Source: Ulva prolifera
Taxonomy: Eukaryota > Chlorophyta > Ulvophyceae > Ulvales > Ulvaceae
Direction of reading: 5' to 3'
Assembly (NCBI GenBank): GCA_023078555.1
Contig: CM041196.1
Coordinates: forward strand, 8,257,985 to 8,321,984
DNA: 64,000 bases
Positions 22,801-34,766 of the stretch are shown piece by piece (position 1 is the first letter of the stretch; the number at the start of each line of letters is the position of its first letter). The notes beneath the pieces were generated by a model. It saw only the letters and a list, made by a program, of their open reading frames with translations, was not told where the DNA came from and did no database searches. The position numbers were made by a program, and so were the translations under genes.

Positions 22801-25800
22801 GATGCTCAGCGTCTCGCGCACGATCGCCATCACGGCCTCGCCGGCGCGCGCGCACGGGCTGTTCATCAGCCGGAACAGCGCCTTGCCCTGCTGCGACAGC
22901 TGCACCTTGAGCATCCTGCAGCCACCGCCACGCTCAGCCGGCGCATCCTCCTCGGCTCACGACACGCTAGCCCCTGTCGCAGTCTCGCGGGCAGCGCCAG
23001 GCACGCCTCATCCCGACGAGTGTGTGCGCACCGTGCACGGCAACGACCACGGAAATCCGGGAGCGGCCGGGCTTGATAGCAGCCAGCAGATCCGAACCAA
23101 CGCACAGGAGAACGCCAGGAGAACAGCAACATGTTGTATGCGCGCGCATCCGCAACGGCATGGGCACCACGGCCCACACATGGCATGAGGGTATGAGGGT
23201 CGCATGATGTGCCCGCATGAGCAGGCAGTGCCGCTGGGGCCGCGACAGCAACAGGGCGCGCACATCTGGACGGGCTCCGGGGTGTTGCAGTTCTCGGGCT
23301 CGGCGACGAGCGCGGCGACGGCGTCGACGAGCGCGAGGCAGAGCAGCTGGTTGCGCGAGCTCGCGATGAGGCCGGCGACGAGCGCCGTGACGTGCTGCTC
23401 CTGCAGCCCGCCGTCGAACGACGCCGCCTTGTTTGCCTTCACCTGCAGCCACGGCCCCGCCTCGGCACCAGCGCTCCCCACCGGCCTGGTGCCGCTCTGT
23501 GCCCAACACACGGAACCACCACCAGCTGACTGATCGCTTGAACCACACGCACAGTGCCAGAGCTGCTGTGCATGCCGGACTGTATGGCATTGATGTGTGG
23601 CCAGGGAGAAGCCGGCTGTTTGCAACTACAGTGATGCACGACACTCTTGAGTTGAGCCTGACGCGCACTGGACCGCATCCTGTGCTCCCTGGGTTGGCCC
23701 GTGTATATTACAAGCACAAAGGCGAGGCAGCTGCGGAGCCGGCCGACCTCCCTGTGGCGCGCTCCCTGGGTTGGCCCGTGTATATTACAAGCACAAAGGC
23801 GAGGCAGCTGCGGAGCCGGCCGACCTCCCTGTGGCGCGCTCCCTGGGTCGGCCCGTGTATATTACAAGCACGAAGGCGAGGCAGCTGCGCAGCCGGCCGA
23901 CCTCCCTGTGGCGCACCGCCCTCGCGGCACAGCACACGCACCTGGATGGCGTCCTCGGGCTTGTTGTAGCGGTACTCCTCGCCTGCGGTCTTGTTGACGA
24001 AGGGCTTGCTGCCGTACAAGAAGGCCTCGGGCGCCCAGAGGCGCGCAAAGAGGCGGCCGGCCTCCATCGCGACGCGGTCGCAGCCGCAGTCCAGCAGCGA
24101 GAACACCGAGCTGAAGAGGCGCAGCGCGCAGATCTCCTCCTGCAGCTGCGGGCACGACGCGAGGCGCTGCAGGGCCTGCAGCACCGCGATGAGCAGCCCT
24201 GACGTGCGCGCGTCCGGCCGCAGCCGCCGCTCGCCCTCCTGCATGCCGCCCGGCGGTCATGTGACTTGTCTTCTGATGGCAGAGGCCGTGAGTCGGCCCG
24301 CCGCTGACTATGCTGGACTGGGTTGCAAGGCCTGTGCTGATGTGCTACGCGTGAACGGAGCCGCGGGGGCAGCCAGGTACATGCATGTGCAAGGGCTGTG
24401 GCTGAGAGGCGGATTGCTCCGGATGACTGCGCCTCGTCGTCACCGCGCCATCATCGCATCTGGGCGATCACCGCTGGCGCCACGCCATGTCTACATGAGA
24501 GGTCAAGTAGCAGCTGCAATGCAACCAGGGCATGACCTGCTGCGTGAGGTCGTGGGCAAGGCCCCCCACGCCCGTGCGGCCACGGCCCCCCCCGCCTACG
24601 CTCTCAGCTGATTCTTCAGGCCTGCAGCGGGCTGCGGCGCACCTTCTTGGCCTCGGGCAGGAGGCAGAAGATGGCCTCGAGGGTGATGAAGGCGCGGCGG
24701 CGCGCGTCCTTGTCGAAGCGGCCCGGCCGGTTCATCTGGTCGAGGAAGGCGCGGCTGAAGCCCACGTACGGCACGCTCGCGTTGAACTCCAGCACACGCT
24801 CAAACAGAAAGGCGTGCTTCTCGGGCACGTTGACGTCGCCGACGGCGCCGTGCACCGCGTCCCGCAGCGCCTGGCCCATCTGCTTGTACACCTTGCTGCC
24901 CTCCACCGCGTCCTTCGTCGCCTGCACGGCACCGCATGCGCTTCACGCCGTCTGCCTGAGCACCGGGTAGCCGTACGGCCCGGCGTCCGCGCGCACACTC
25001 GCGGACGCTGGAGCAGGCGGGGCCTGCAGCTGCGCAGGTCAGCAGCCGCCGTGCATATGCATGCGGCTGGTGCCGGCACAGCGGGGGGGGGCGGCGCGCA
25101 CCGCGGCCTGGACCCTGAGCTGGTTGCTGAGGCGGATCGCCTGCGCGTGCGCGTTGGCGGCGACCTGCCCGGCGACGAGCTTCGCCCGCTCCCAGTGCGC
25201 CTTGGCTGCGATCGTCGTGTCCTCCACGACCTCCTCCAGCCGGAAGTCCTCCAGCGCCTGCGGCCGCATCGGCGGCAGCTCCGGCAGCGCCTCGAAGACG
25301 GCCGGCGCCTCCGGCACCTCCGCGAGCGGCACGACCTTGGGCTGCGCGGCGAGCGCGGCCTCGTACGCGATGATGCGGTGCCGGCACACCTCGTCGTGCA
25401 CGGCGACCGCCGCGTTCTGCAGCTGCTCAAAGAGGTGGCCCTCGAGCTCCGGGTCGACGGCCTGCGCGGGCGCGACGAGCGGCTTCGGCGCGGCGACCTT
25501 GCCGATGATCTTGCGGCAGAGCCACGTGAAGTCCGGGAGCACCGGGACCGGCCGGGCCGCCGCCGCCTGCGTCTGCTCGAGCAGCAGCGCGAGGTCCTTC
25601 AGCCGGCGGTTGCTCTCAAACACCGCCGGCAGGCTGCCGTCGGTCCACTCGATCGCGTAGTAGCGCGACTCGCACGCGAGCTCAAAGCACACGAGCGCGC
25701 CGACGGAGCGCAGGTCGCGGTGGCGGCTCACGCGCTTCCCGTCCGACGCCTTCTCGATGAGCGTCGACTCGGCGAGGCTGAGGAGGCGCGGCCGCCGCGT

Positions 25801-26869
25801 GAAGCCGCCGAAGCGGCCGACGCCGTCCTCGGAGCCCTGCGCGGTGCGGCCGCCGTCCCAGAAGGGCTCCGGCACGTTGACGCGGGACACCCAGAACTCG
25901 TGCAGCGGCCCCTGCGGCGGCGCGGTGCTCTGCTCGAGGCAGGCGCCGTCCCGCGCAGACGCGTGCTCCTGCGCGCTGCCGGGGGACTGCTGCACGGTGA
26001 TGGACAGGCCGAGGCACTGCGCGGCGGTGGTGGACAGGACCTTCGCGAGCTTCTCGCGCTCGACACAGGCAAAGATGCGCTGGCCGCGGTCGCCGGCGGC
26101 GCAGACCTTGAACGCGAGCGCGCTGCGCACAAAGTCCTCCAGGAGGACGATGCCGGGGGACCGGAAGTCGACGAAGCGGGCCCGCCACTGCACAGTCAGA
26201 GTGTGGTCCAGGCGCTCGATCGCCGTGTTGGTGACGCGGAGGGTGCAGTCCTCCCACTTGCCCTTCTTCAGCTTGTACGCCGGGAACGTCTCCGCGACCA
26301 GCCTGCAGGTGGGGAGGGCTCAGAGCAGGGAGGCCTGCAAGTCAAGTCTGCTCTGCAACCTGGCTGCGGTGCACAAGGGAGCTCACTGTATCTGGGTGTC
26401 CCTGCACTCTTTGACCAGCGTGGCGTTCGCCATGAACGCCTCGTACAGAGACGACGCCAAGTGTGGAAGATGGCTGGTATGAACGGTCCATTTCTCCGTG
26501 CTTTTCTGTACATCAGGCTTCCTGGTCAAGCGGTGCGGTCTGTGTGAGCAATGCGTAATGGGGACAAAATCGCCGCGAAGCCGTTCTCACCTTTGTGTCG
26601 GGTCTCGCATTCACTGTCAAGCAGTCCTTTTCAAATGTGACCGACTTTACGCTGAAGTCCGGAGTCAAGCTATACAGGTTGGTGCCCTGCAGGTTGGGCA
26701 TCTGTGTGCCGATCGCGGTGGGCGAGATCGTGAGCACACGATCATAGTTTCCTTTGAAATATGTCCGCTTCTGAACGAGCCACCGCGACGCTGTGTCGTC
26801 TTCGCGCTTGCCATCCAACTTACCACGCTGCGAGGGATGTGAAAGTGCATCCACGATGCGTGCAGCCAT
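13830..26869 (-). CDS. RME-8/GRV2-type J-domain endosomal protein
   Basis: Eighteen exons join in phase to 2,834 residues: 26869-26591, 26505-26387, 26302-25102, 24921-24643, 24238-23942, 23442-23264, 22915-22683, 22257-21993, 21785-21524, 21324-20859, 20682-20261, 20018-19768, 19308-19050, 18789-17948, 17566-17350, 17115-16834, 16642-14852 and 14690-13830. RME-8 (plant GRV2, animal DNAJC13) recruits Hsc70 to endosomes and uncoats clathrin during sorting. The J domain is near residue 1560 with an intact HPD (RRQALRLHPDKNPDG). Landmarks on either side fit the family: a PH-like N-terminus, a GYF-like WWYYPGE...IGPVACRALLAKV module before it, and blocks such as NLLPESLLYQLE and YDYQPMPPMAY. GRV2 is about 2,550 residues; the extra length is mainly a low-complexity C-terminal tail (residue ~2615 on) with DPF motifs. 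The exon 10 and exon 17 ends are the least certain. The first exons are ~52% GC, later ones 70-80%. Confidence 0.92.
19345..19366. repeat. Homopolymer (G)22 in an RME-8 intron
   Basis: A run of 22 G on the + strand lies 37 bp upstream of the acceptor of exon 13, so the transcript carries C22 in the polypyrimidine region. The length may be a sequencing artefact. Confidence 0.8.
23684..23914. repeat. Three tandem copies of a 77-bp unit
   Basis: Copies start at 23684, 23761 and 23838. The first two are identical and the third differs at three bases. Each contains CCGTGTATATTACAAGCAC. The array lies inside the RME-8 intron between 23942 and 23442. 77 is not a multiple of three and a frame would shift at each copy, so it is not coding. 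There are no spacers between copies. Confidence 0.95.
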
Positions 26870-27385
26870 AACTAAACTGCCCTATGCACACAAACATGCA
26901 GCAGTGATGTCACAGCCGAGCAGCTGCGAGACCATAGTGCGCCATGGTGCGCTGAAACGTAGCCTCACTGATTAATGCCAAGCACAACGTCCGTTTCCAG
27001 GAACGTCAACCTGCGAAATCACCACTACAGTTCATAATTATGCTAGCCGCAGCTGTCACGACTGTTGTGCGCAGGCTCTGCGTGTGCGGCCAACGCAACC
27101 CCCTCCCTGGCTGCAGGCGCTGGATTCTAAGGAACTGCGTGTCATGGCATGCACACAGGCACGCCACTGTGTGGCACTGTCCAGGGTCTATATCTCGGCC
27201 CGACAACTCGCACGAAGGTAACCCTGGACGTTCATGAACGTCAGAGCGGTGGATGCGTGTGGAGTGCAACGTGTTAACCTGAAACGTGTCTCCAGCGTTT
27301 CCGTATCAACCGCACCGTTGCGCATCAGTTTAGGCGCCACAGCACAAACCTCCTGGTTGCAACCTTGTCACCTCGTACTCTCACA
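26870..27385. promoter_or_regulatory. Divergent promoter region, RME-8/membrane protein
   Basis: This 516 bp lies between two start codons on opposite strands, at about 50% GC. It must serve both genes. No specific element was recognised. Confidence 0.45.
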
Positions 27386-28310
27386 ATGCTTTCGTCTGCA
27401 CGAGCGTGCGCTCCTGTGATGAAGGCGTGGAGACGTTCAGCCCGCGCGTGCCCTCAATCGAGGCCACCCCGATGCCCGCGGTGTTCTGCGGAGGGTGAAT
27501 CTGCGCCAGGTGCAGCTCATAAAGATATATTGCAGGCAAATTCTGGTTTCTGCTCCTAGTGTGGCCATGTGGGCGTGGGGTATTGGCACCGCCCAGAATC
27601 AGGCTGTCCTTATGATGCGCGAGGGAACTCAGCACCTAGCAGGCCGCACGACAGCTACACAGATTATCTCAGCTTGCTACAGGAACGACAGAGGCTGCTG
27701 ATTCAGTAGAGTCGTCCCGAAGTGACAAAAGTTCTGCCGCTCCAAAGGCTGCAGACAAGAGTGTGAAGAACATCGCGGCCACATTTGCTCCACGTGCCTC
27801 TGGCAATACGGGGAAGAACCCCGCAGTCCAAGGCAGCGTCTTGTATGACATCTTTACCTGGCAAGCCTGGATCTGCTGTGCTGTTGGTGGCCTTCTTTCG
27901 TACAACCTGATCTTCCCATCCAATGAACCTGACCTTTGGAGGCTCATGGGGTACGTATCAAAGACGAACAACAAGGCAGAAAGCATGCAGAATATTAAAC
28001 ATGAGTAGTTGGCGTTTGTGTACTTGAAAACAGCACACATTTCCCCTGGGAACTCAAAGCCATGACGATCCGTCTGAAATGCAGGATGTGGTCTGTGTGG
28101 ATGTTTACCATACCAAGTTTGCGCGCCAGGGAATGTACACCTACAGAGAAAGATTGGCTCAACTACGCTTTTCTGATCGTGCCCCTGGTGAATGTTACAC
28201 TCCCATTAGTGTGGAAGAGCTTTGCAGCAGTGTACACGGCAGACTGCATTGCCCTGGCTGCCATATTCTATTGGAAAGTGTACAGCGTTGAGGCTGAGGC
28301 ACAAGGCTAG
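27386..28310 (+). CDS. Small organelle-targeted multi-pass membrane protein
   Basis: Exons 27386-27509, 27683-27950 and 28085-28310 join in phase to 205 residues. The first 40 residues are Arg/Ser/Ala/Pro-rich without acids (MLSSARACAPVMKAWRRSAR...), a typical plastid transit peptide. The mature part has about four hydrophobic spans: WQAWICCAVGGLLSYNLIF, MWSVWMFTIPSL, YAFLIVPLVNVTLPLVW and YTADCIALAAIFYWKVYS. The pattern EPDLWRLMGMWSVWMFTIPS looks conserved, and I believe it matches an uncharacterised plastid membrane family of plants and algae, but I cannot name it. It is probably a thylakoid or envelope protein. A TGTAA lies 20 bp after the stop. The gene is low in GC throughout and diverges from RME-8. 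Confidence 0.75.
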
Positions 28311-28329
28311 CACTGGCATGAGAAGAAGA

Positions 28330-28334
28330 TGTAA
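28330..28334 (+). terminator. Putative TGTAA poly(A) signal
   Basis: TGTAA lies 20 bp past the stop of the small membrane-protein gene and is followed by an A run. TGTAA is the usual polyadenylation signal in green algae. The position is rather close to the stop codon. Confidence 0.35.
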
Positions 28335-28558
28335 AAAATGGTTCGTTAGCATTTGCAGTTCATTCCAAGTATGTGGTCGCATCCATGACGGTATGAAGGC
28401 CACATCGGGGCTGATGTTCACCCATATACACAGAGCCAGTGTACACACACATCCAGTGCACCCACAAATGTGGTCTTCCTCAGAACATGACAATCGCCAT
28501 GTACCAGACTTAGAGTTCATTGCAGTGCCTGATATTTCCAGAAATTCCAGGACATCAG

Positions 28559-29727
28559 TCACGCAGCCTGTAGCGGTATTGTCAAGAGCCGTGCATGTAT
28601 GTCCTTGAAGCTTGGTCGCTCAGACGGATTGTCATGCCAGCAGCTCTGGATGAGTGCCTTCACATCTGCTGGCACTGACAGAGGAATCTCCGGTCGCTGG
28701 CCCCCCTGTGCCAGAACCACTGCCCGGCTGCCATCCACGCCGGCAAATGGCGGCCTGCGTGAAATAATCTCATTGAAAAGAACCCCAAACGCGTAGACAT
28801 CCACTTTGTCTGTGTACATGCCCTCTGCAGCCAGCAGCTCCGGCGCCATGTAAGCTGGTGTGCCTGCATCGACCTTTGCAAAACCCGCAAGTCCAAAGTC
28901 ACACAGTTTGACCTTCCATGCTCGGTCTAGTAACACATTTTGTGGCTTGAGATCCCTGCAACCGAGGAGAATATGATAGATCAGGGTGAAGCAGTCCCAT
29001 GGGCACCAGGACAGCTGGCAGCTGATGCTCATATGTGTTAGTGGTAGGGAGACCACGATTACTGACGAAGTACATGAACAGCTCATTCGTGACCCTGGGG
29101 GCACCTGTGGATGACTTGAGGTAACCTTGAGTGAAGATAACAGAATGCACGGGCAATTTCCAGAGCGATGTTCGTGCACTTTGCCAGTGGCAGAGTGATG
29201 CTAGGCATGTCATATAAAACCTGCAAGAGTGAAAACGGCATGAGCTCTGTCACCATGAGAGCATTTGGACCTTCAAGACATGCCCCGCAGAACGTCACAA
29301 TATTCGGATGCCTCAGTCCCTGCATCACAGCCATCATGCTCATGCAAGTCTGCTGGCCGGCTTGTGCACGAATTCGATGACTTGTGACATGCAGTGATGT
29401 GCCTACCGCATTAGTCATGATCTCCCCTCTAATTTCCCGCTGCTGTGCATCTGATGACTTGAACCACTTCTTGACAGCAACGGGAGTGCACAGCCATGAG
29501 CCCCGATACACGACAGAGAAGCCTCCTGTTCCCAGAGTCTCTCCTATGTCGATGTCTGACTCTTCGATTGCCAGTGGAGGCCTGAAACAAACGGTGCTGT
29601 CAAACACCAGACGGCTTCACAGCAGGATGCAGCAGAACGTGAGACCGTCATTTGTATGGTGTATGGAGTACACATACCCCAATTGACATGTCATCAGTTG
29701 AGCCTGGAGGCGGTCTACTTCTTGCAT
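28559..29727 (-). CDS. Tyrosine-kinase-like (MLK/Raf-type) protein kinase
   Basis: Exons 29727-29678, 29581-29407, 29349-29105 and 28955-28559 join in phase to 288 residues, nearly all kinase domain. Motifs are the glycine loop GTGGFSVVYRG, the lysine in VAVKKW, HRDLKPQNVLL (split by an intron after the Arg codon's second base), DFGLAGF, GTPAYMAPE, DVYAFGVLFNEI and the C-terminal CWHDNPSERPSF. This wording is that of plant and algal TKL kinases. Ser/Thr specificity is expected; substrates are unknown. The first exon encodes a short heptad-like helix (MQEVDRLQAQLM). Its frame is open further upstream, so the true N-terminus may lie beyond 29727. Donors are GTATGT, GTAGGC and GTGCCC, less GC-rich than elsewhere. 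Confidence 0.85.
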
Positions 29728-30275
29728 CGCACCAGCAGTAAATGCTCTGGTACGTCGACACACTCACATACACTCAGCAAAACCAGTGTCTAGCAGGCCC
29801 TTCTTACTGAAACTTCAAACAGGGAAGACACGCAGTTCTAGATGCGTTCGAAAAACGCGTTGACGAGAAGAGTCGGCCCAACTGATCTCAAACGTCATTC
29901 CAGGATCCGCATGCTCATGATGAGACACCACTACACCACCGTATTTTCTTCTTCACTTGGCTTCACCAGAACAGTAGATTTGGTCCTGGTCCGAGCTCAT
30001 TACAGCCGGGTTGACAGACTTCTGGACACGAATTATGGAATGTGGCTACAGGATTCAAACGCTTCGATCTGCAAGTCGCCAGAGTAACAACGCGCAATTT
30101 GGCTATTGAGTGCTGATCCAGTGTAATGATGTGCGTGGTCGTATGCGTCCTTGTTTATACCTACTTTGCTTCAAGACACCATGCGAGGAGCTGAACTGAA
30201 GCACATGCTTGAATCGCGTGTAACGGTGCTGTAGATATTGCTGTTCGTGCCCATGGTTCACCCAAATGCTGCAGC
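29728..30275. promoter_or_regulatory. Divergent region, TKL kinase/Ser-Pro-rich protein
   Basis: About 550 bp of low-GC sequence holds the two promoters and perhaps an unrecognised 5' exon of the kinase. No other feature was seen. Confidence 0.35.
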
Positions 30276-32392
30276 ATGAGCCGAGCTAGTCTGAAAGAGT
30301 TACAGTCGCTGGCCCTTTTTGGCTGGGATAGGCAACACGACCATGCTCCAAATGGCGAGCTTCTGAACATGCCATCACATGATGAGGTACGGCGAGACAC
30401 TACCGCTCATTGTAGCCAACCATGTACATACCATTTGGTTTTTACAGCTCCTCTGCAGCATATTCCAGCAGTGCAGCAACGCGGCCGTGGCAGCAGTGTG
30501 AATGACACTGCTTGAGGACCGTGCGACGACATGTCCTCGCTCGCCCGCATTGCGGAAGACCAGTATTATGTGTGCAGCATACAAGATTCTATCAGACTGG
30601 TCGTCAACGTCGTAGTCGTGCATCTAGCACTGGTCACACCCCAGGCCAAGCCATCACACCATCTCAAGCCTCGAAGAGCAAACTACGTCGCCCGTCAGCT
30701 AGCCTGGCAACGACGAAGCGTGCCCCAGCTTCACGGTCACGCAATATGCTGGACAAAAAGGCTGGCTGTCAAGAAGTGAGCTGTCGTGATGAGCACCCAG
30801 ATAGCAACATTACTAAATACTCCCCTGTGAAATTGTCCAACCAGGACAGCTATGCAGCACAATCCACCCCGCGTAAGATGGGCCACAGGGACGAAAACTT
30901 TTTTCAACGCGATCATGTCTCAAGTCTGTCGACCACAGGTAAGTGTGTCATGCAGCATGTTGGCACCCCTGAGCAACCAGTCGCTGAACTGTGGCACAAA
31001 AGGTGCCATTGGCATGCAGGACTCCCAACGCATCATCCGCAGCAGTCTGCTTGCACTCCCAGCTTGCAGGTCATGGAGTACTCTGTGTCTGGCTGCTCGG
31101 TCCCAAAGCAGGAAGAAGCCACACGCAGTGCCGGCTGCACTACGATGCAGAGCAAAACGTTCAAGGTTTCTGACACGGCCCGTTTTGCAAGTGATCCTCC
31201 CAGCAAGAGCCCCTTGTGTCCGGAGTATACTCCAGTGTTGCACTCCACACCAGACCATAGCAGGGTCTTAACTTCAGCACTGCCAGCAGCCACTGCACCA
31301 GCCAGCCCGTCCAGCCCCACGTGTGTGCCCTCTCCGCCCTCTCCACTGGCAATGGCCCACAGCCAGGAGAATCAGCCCCCTGGCGATCGCCACGCAGAGC
31401 AGCTTCAAGTTCTGCATGACACCAGCATGTCACTCGGTCCTAGCAGTCCGAGTAGACCCCCCACAACTGAGGCGTCAGAGGACATCTGCACCGCTGACGC
31501 TGTGCAAAATCGTGCTGGTCTGCAGCCACAGCCTGACCAATTGGACATGGAGCAAGGCCATAGTCCACCAGCACACGACCCCAGCAGTCACCGAGCTCCC
31601 CAGCCGAGTGTGGGCTCGCCTTGCGGTGCAATGTGCTGCAGCGCCCCGGAGCCACATGATATGGCGGCCCCCAGCTTGGCAACTGCATCAGCACAAGCTG
31701 CACCACATCCCTGTGCAGAAGATGCTGATATGCTGCATCCCAGCTGCGAGGACGCCCCACCGCAGGACAGAGCTGCTGCCCACCCCCTCACTCCCGCCAC
31801 AGCGCCACATCGCCCGGACAAGCCAACCAGCAAAGGCAGTGCAGATGATGTGATGCCAGGACGGCCTGCTGATGCTCGAGGACCGCATGAACCCGCTGCC
31901 AGCGTTCCATGCATCCAGGAGGATGCCTGTGTAAATGCCTCTGTCAGCGTGCCGGCCATGCCTGGCACCCTCTCGCATAGCTGCACAGTACCAGCTGAAG
32001 ACAGATGTGCTACAGTGCATGTCAGCCCCATGAGTGCGTTGTCGCAGGGACAGCAGCCCATGCTGTTGGGGCAGCCTCCGCATGGAGGTGTGGCATCTGC
32101 GGCTGCAGGCAGCCGAGCCACGGCTGCGTGCTTAGAGCTGCAGCAGGAGCTTGACCGTCATGCCATGCCTCCACCAAAGCCAAAGCGAGCCCGTGCACAG
32201 CCGCTTGAAGTGGAGTCAGGGCAGGAGAAAAGGGCCTGTGAAGCTGCTGGGTTTTGGAGTGGGTTGTGGGATACCCCAAGAGTAGACGGCAGTAGAGTGC
32301 CCCTGTTTCAGGAGTCTCGTCACTTGCCACTCTTTCAGCCGAGTGCATCACTGCCATCAGGAAATCCGTGGATGCTGACATTTCTGCCGTGA
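30276..32392 (+). CDS. Hypothetical disordered Ser/Pro/His-rich protein
   Basis: The preferred model has exons 30276-30386, 30448-30495 and 30596-32392, all phase 0, giving 651 residues. The N-terminus MSRASLKELQSLALFGWD is predicted helical and faintly like a SAP motif. It is followed by a basic stretch (KSKLRRPSASLATTKRAPA), then ~450 residues of low-complexity Pro/Ser/Ala/His sequence, a basic PKPKRARAQP that could be a nuclear localisation signal, and a less repetitive C-terminus (FWSGLWDTPRVDG...VPLFQES). No domain is recognised. A strong consensus donor (CAG/GTAAGT) at 30940 hints that part of 30940-31068 may be an intron, but no phase-matching acceptor was found. The basic and disordered make-up suggests a chromatin- or spindle-associated role; this is speculative. 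Confidence 0.5.
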
Positions 32393-33064
32393 CTGTGTGC
32401 TTTGTTGTAGGATTCCCATTGATAGATTGACTAGGGAGGCTTTCACACTGTCATCTTCCTGAAGGATGCTGAGATGCTACCTGAGGACATGCAAGAGTGT
32501 CGATTCTGAAAACAGTGACCCATTTTGTGGAGGTGCATGACGCTGTGCAGCAGCGTCGGCCTGTAGAGCACGGTGGGTGACAGACTGTATGGCTTGTAGC
32601 ACATTGACTCGCCTTCCATGTATAGATTTCCGTTCACAGCAGACTGGTGTAGGCTTCTGACTGTAACAATCATGTCGCTATACAAGCACCCTGCTGCAGA
32701 CACTATGTTGCCTCAGTATGCAGCCAACTTGTGTGCCTATTCGAGTTGCAAAGCCACAACGTCCTTGGGTCTGCATTGACAGTGAATATCAGCTATCGTG
32801 TACCCCATACACAGTGACATGTGCGGTTTTCAATCAATCCATGTAACTTCGGACACTTACTGTTTAGAAAGACTCCCCACATTTGCGACTCTAAAACTAT
32901 CTACAATAGTTTCAATGGTCTATGTCCATGGCAATCAGCACAGGCGGGCTGCAGTGGACTTGGTACATAGTCTGGAAACGATTGTCCTTGAATATCAGCA
33001 CGCTGTTTAAGCACTCCGCGTGGACTGCTTAGACATCGCAGGTACACGTGGCCACTGCCCTACC
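32393..33064. other. Convergent intergenic region
   Basis: This lies between the stop of the Ser/Pro-rich gene and the stop of the thioredoxin-like gene, at about 47-50% GC. A minus-strand frame at 32703-32443 stays open for 86 codons without recognisable similarity. I treat the stretch as 3' UTRs plus intergenic sequence. Confidence 0.4.
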
Positions 33065-33759
33065 TCAGCTCAACCCCAGGAACGCATCGCCTGCGTCCCT
33101 TTCGGGAAGGGCATCCTTGAGAGCCTGCCAATCGCTGGTCAAGAGCTCCTCCATGCGCTCTTTGTTGTTGCCCTTGTGGCGGAGGACAATGGAGTTTTGG
33201 TAGAAGCACAAAAATGTGGGCGTCTGTCGTATGTTGAGTGCGATCATCATGTCTCGAAGCTCCGCTGTCTGTTCCCCTACGACTGACAGGAAGACAGTGT
33301 CTTCAAATTTGGTGGCGAACCGCTTGTACGTCAATGTGAACGCTTTGCAGGGACGGCATGCCTGCATACTCGATATTTCTGATCAAGATGCAAGCTTCGA
33401 TCGGTGTCACAGAGGCCATGGCACTGCATTCTGCGTTAGGATGACAGCATCAAAGAACGACAGCAGGGCTATCTGCAGATGCGCTGGACTTCCTTGCTGC
33501 TCACTACTGCTCGCTGCCAGATACTGTGGCAAAGTCGCCACCGTGGCAAATTCCGCCAAGGATCGTACCCTGCTCTTGCACATGAGGATGACCTTCTGGG
33601 AGCTGTGCTGGAGAACCAAGTCGGTGACTTGCTTCACGCTTGACACATCGAAGACAGTGCCAGGCACCCAGTCAACAAGATCTGCTTCATCAAATGACTG
33701 CTGCACTGCAGCTTTCACTGGGGCATCCATAGAGGTCAACGCGTCCACACGCTGCACTG
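33065..33759 (-). CDS. Thioredoxin-fold protein with CxPC motif (5' end unresolved)
   Basis: Two exons are clear: about 33759-33569 and 33361-33065, joined in phase 0. They encode VFDVSSVKQVTDLVLQHSS, then VILMCKSR and ACRPCKAFTLTYKRFATKF, then VFLSVVGEQTAELRDM and IRQTPTFLCFYQNSIVLRH. This is the thioredoxin order: strand, active site (here CRPC instead of CGPC), helix, cis-Pro (QTPTF). CxPC supports redox activity. It resembles plastid thioredoxin-like proteins of the CDSP32 kind more than classical Trx. The N-terminus lies further upstream: a presequence-like frame starting MLSSAASVRRTAPSNG lies at about 34207, but I could not join it in phase. The donor of the internal intron is GTACGA. 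Confidence 0.72.
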
Positions 33760-34766
33760 CTTGAATTCTGCATGCACTGTTTGTATGAAAACATGTTGCT
33801 GGAGAGCAATTGCAGCTTGGAAGCGTGTGGTTGCACTTCAACATTAAGAAAGCTGATGCAACTGTGGCATGAATTTCTCGCATATTTGCGAACGGCACGT
33901 GTGGGACAGTGGGCACTCAACAACTCCTGGCACACAACAGTCAAATGCACTGCCGGTCTCTGAGCAATACAGCTGCAGTCTGCAGCACCAAGATGGCTCA
34001 ATGCGAGGTGGCTTCGCAGGACCTGAAATCATACTTAGGGCAACGATGCGTCGGGTACTGAACTCTGTCTGGTGAGCAGCCGCTGCTGAATCCTGCTGAC
34101 AGCCCGCAGATGCGAAGCGTGTGTGCCTCGTTCCCACCAGTCCGCAACTGCGCAGCAGGCCCGTTCGAAGGAGCAGTCCGACGAACTGATGCAGCACTGC
34201 TCAGCATATTTGTGGAAGATTGTCGTGTCTTGACGACGATAGATAGAAGATGTTCTCTGCACAAGCCCGCAGCGTCACACATTCGATGTACCAACTCCTA
34301 AAGACGCACAGCCAGCTCGGCAAGCCACTGCACCGGGTGCATGAGAGATGTGAATGCCATTGACGTACAAGGCCTTACGACCTCGCGTTCAATTCGTACG
34401 AGCCACAACGCTGGGCGACAGCTTATCACAGCCACACTCACGAATGTTGGCACGCATTCCGGAACACGCATACGGCTGTTGAGGTCTGTGAAACAACTGC
34501 ACTATCAGGACTAGCATGGTGTATGCCCGTGTGGCTCAAAGCGTGCTGCCGAGGAATTGCCTGTCGCATCAAAACAACGACGCGCACCTTGCTGATAGTC
34601 CCGCGAGCTAGAGAAGCAGTCAATCGGTTGACGACGTAATGTGGCGACACCTCGTGTGCCTTCTGGATGTCTTCGCACGACCAAAGAAGCGGGAGCAGGC
34701 CTCACTCAGCAGCTGCGCTTTCGTGCAAAATATTGATCAAGACGGCAAATTGAACAACCAGAGGTC
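33760..34766. other. Upstream part of Trx-like gene and divergent region
   Basis: It probably contains the first exon of the thioredoxin-like gene (candidate ATG at 34207, minus) and the promoters of this gene and the possible + gene starting at 34767. No model could be fixed. Confidence 0.3.

Noticed and set aside
23684..23914. Repeat array considered as CRISPR-like
   Set aside because: The 77-bp units are directly abutting, with no unique spacers, and lie in an intron of a eukaryotic gene.
24532..26547. 671-codon plus-strand frame opposite RME-8 exons 2-4
   Set aside because: It reads through introns and exons of the minus gene alike and has no domain. High GC removes stop codons.
32443..32703. 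Minus-strand 86-codon frame between the Ser/Pro-rich and Trx-like genes
   Set aside because: It has no clear start, no recognisable similarity and sits in a low-GC 3' region; recorded only in the intergenic entry.
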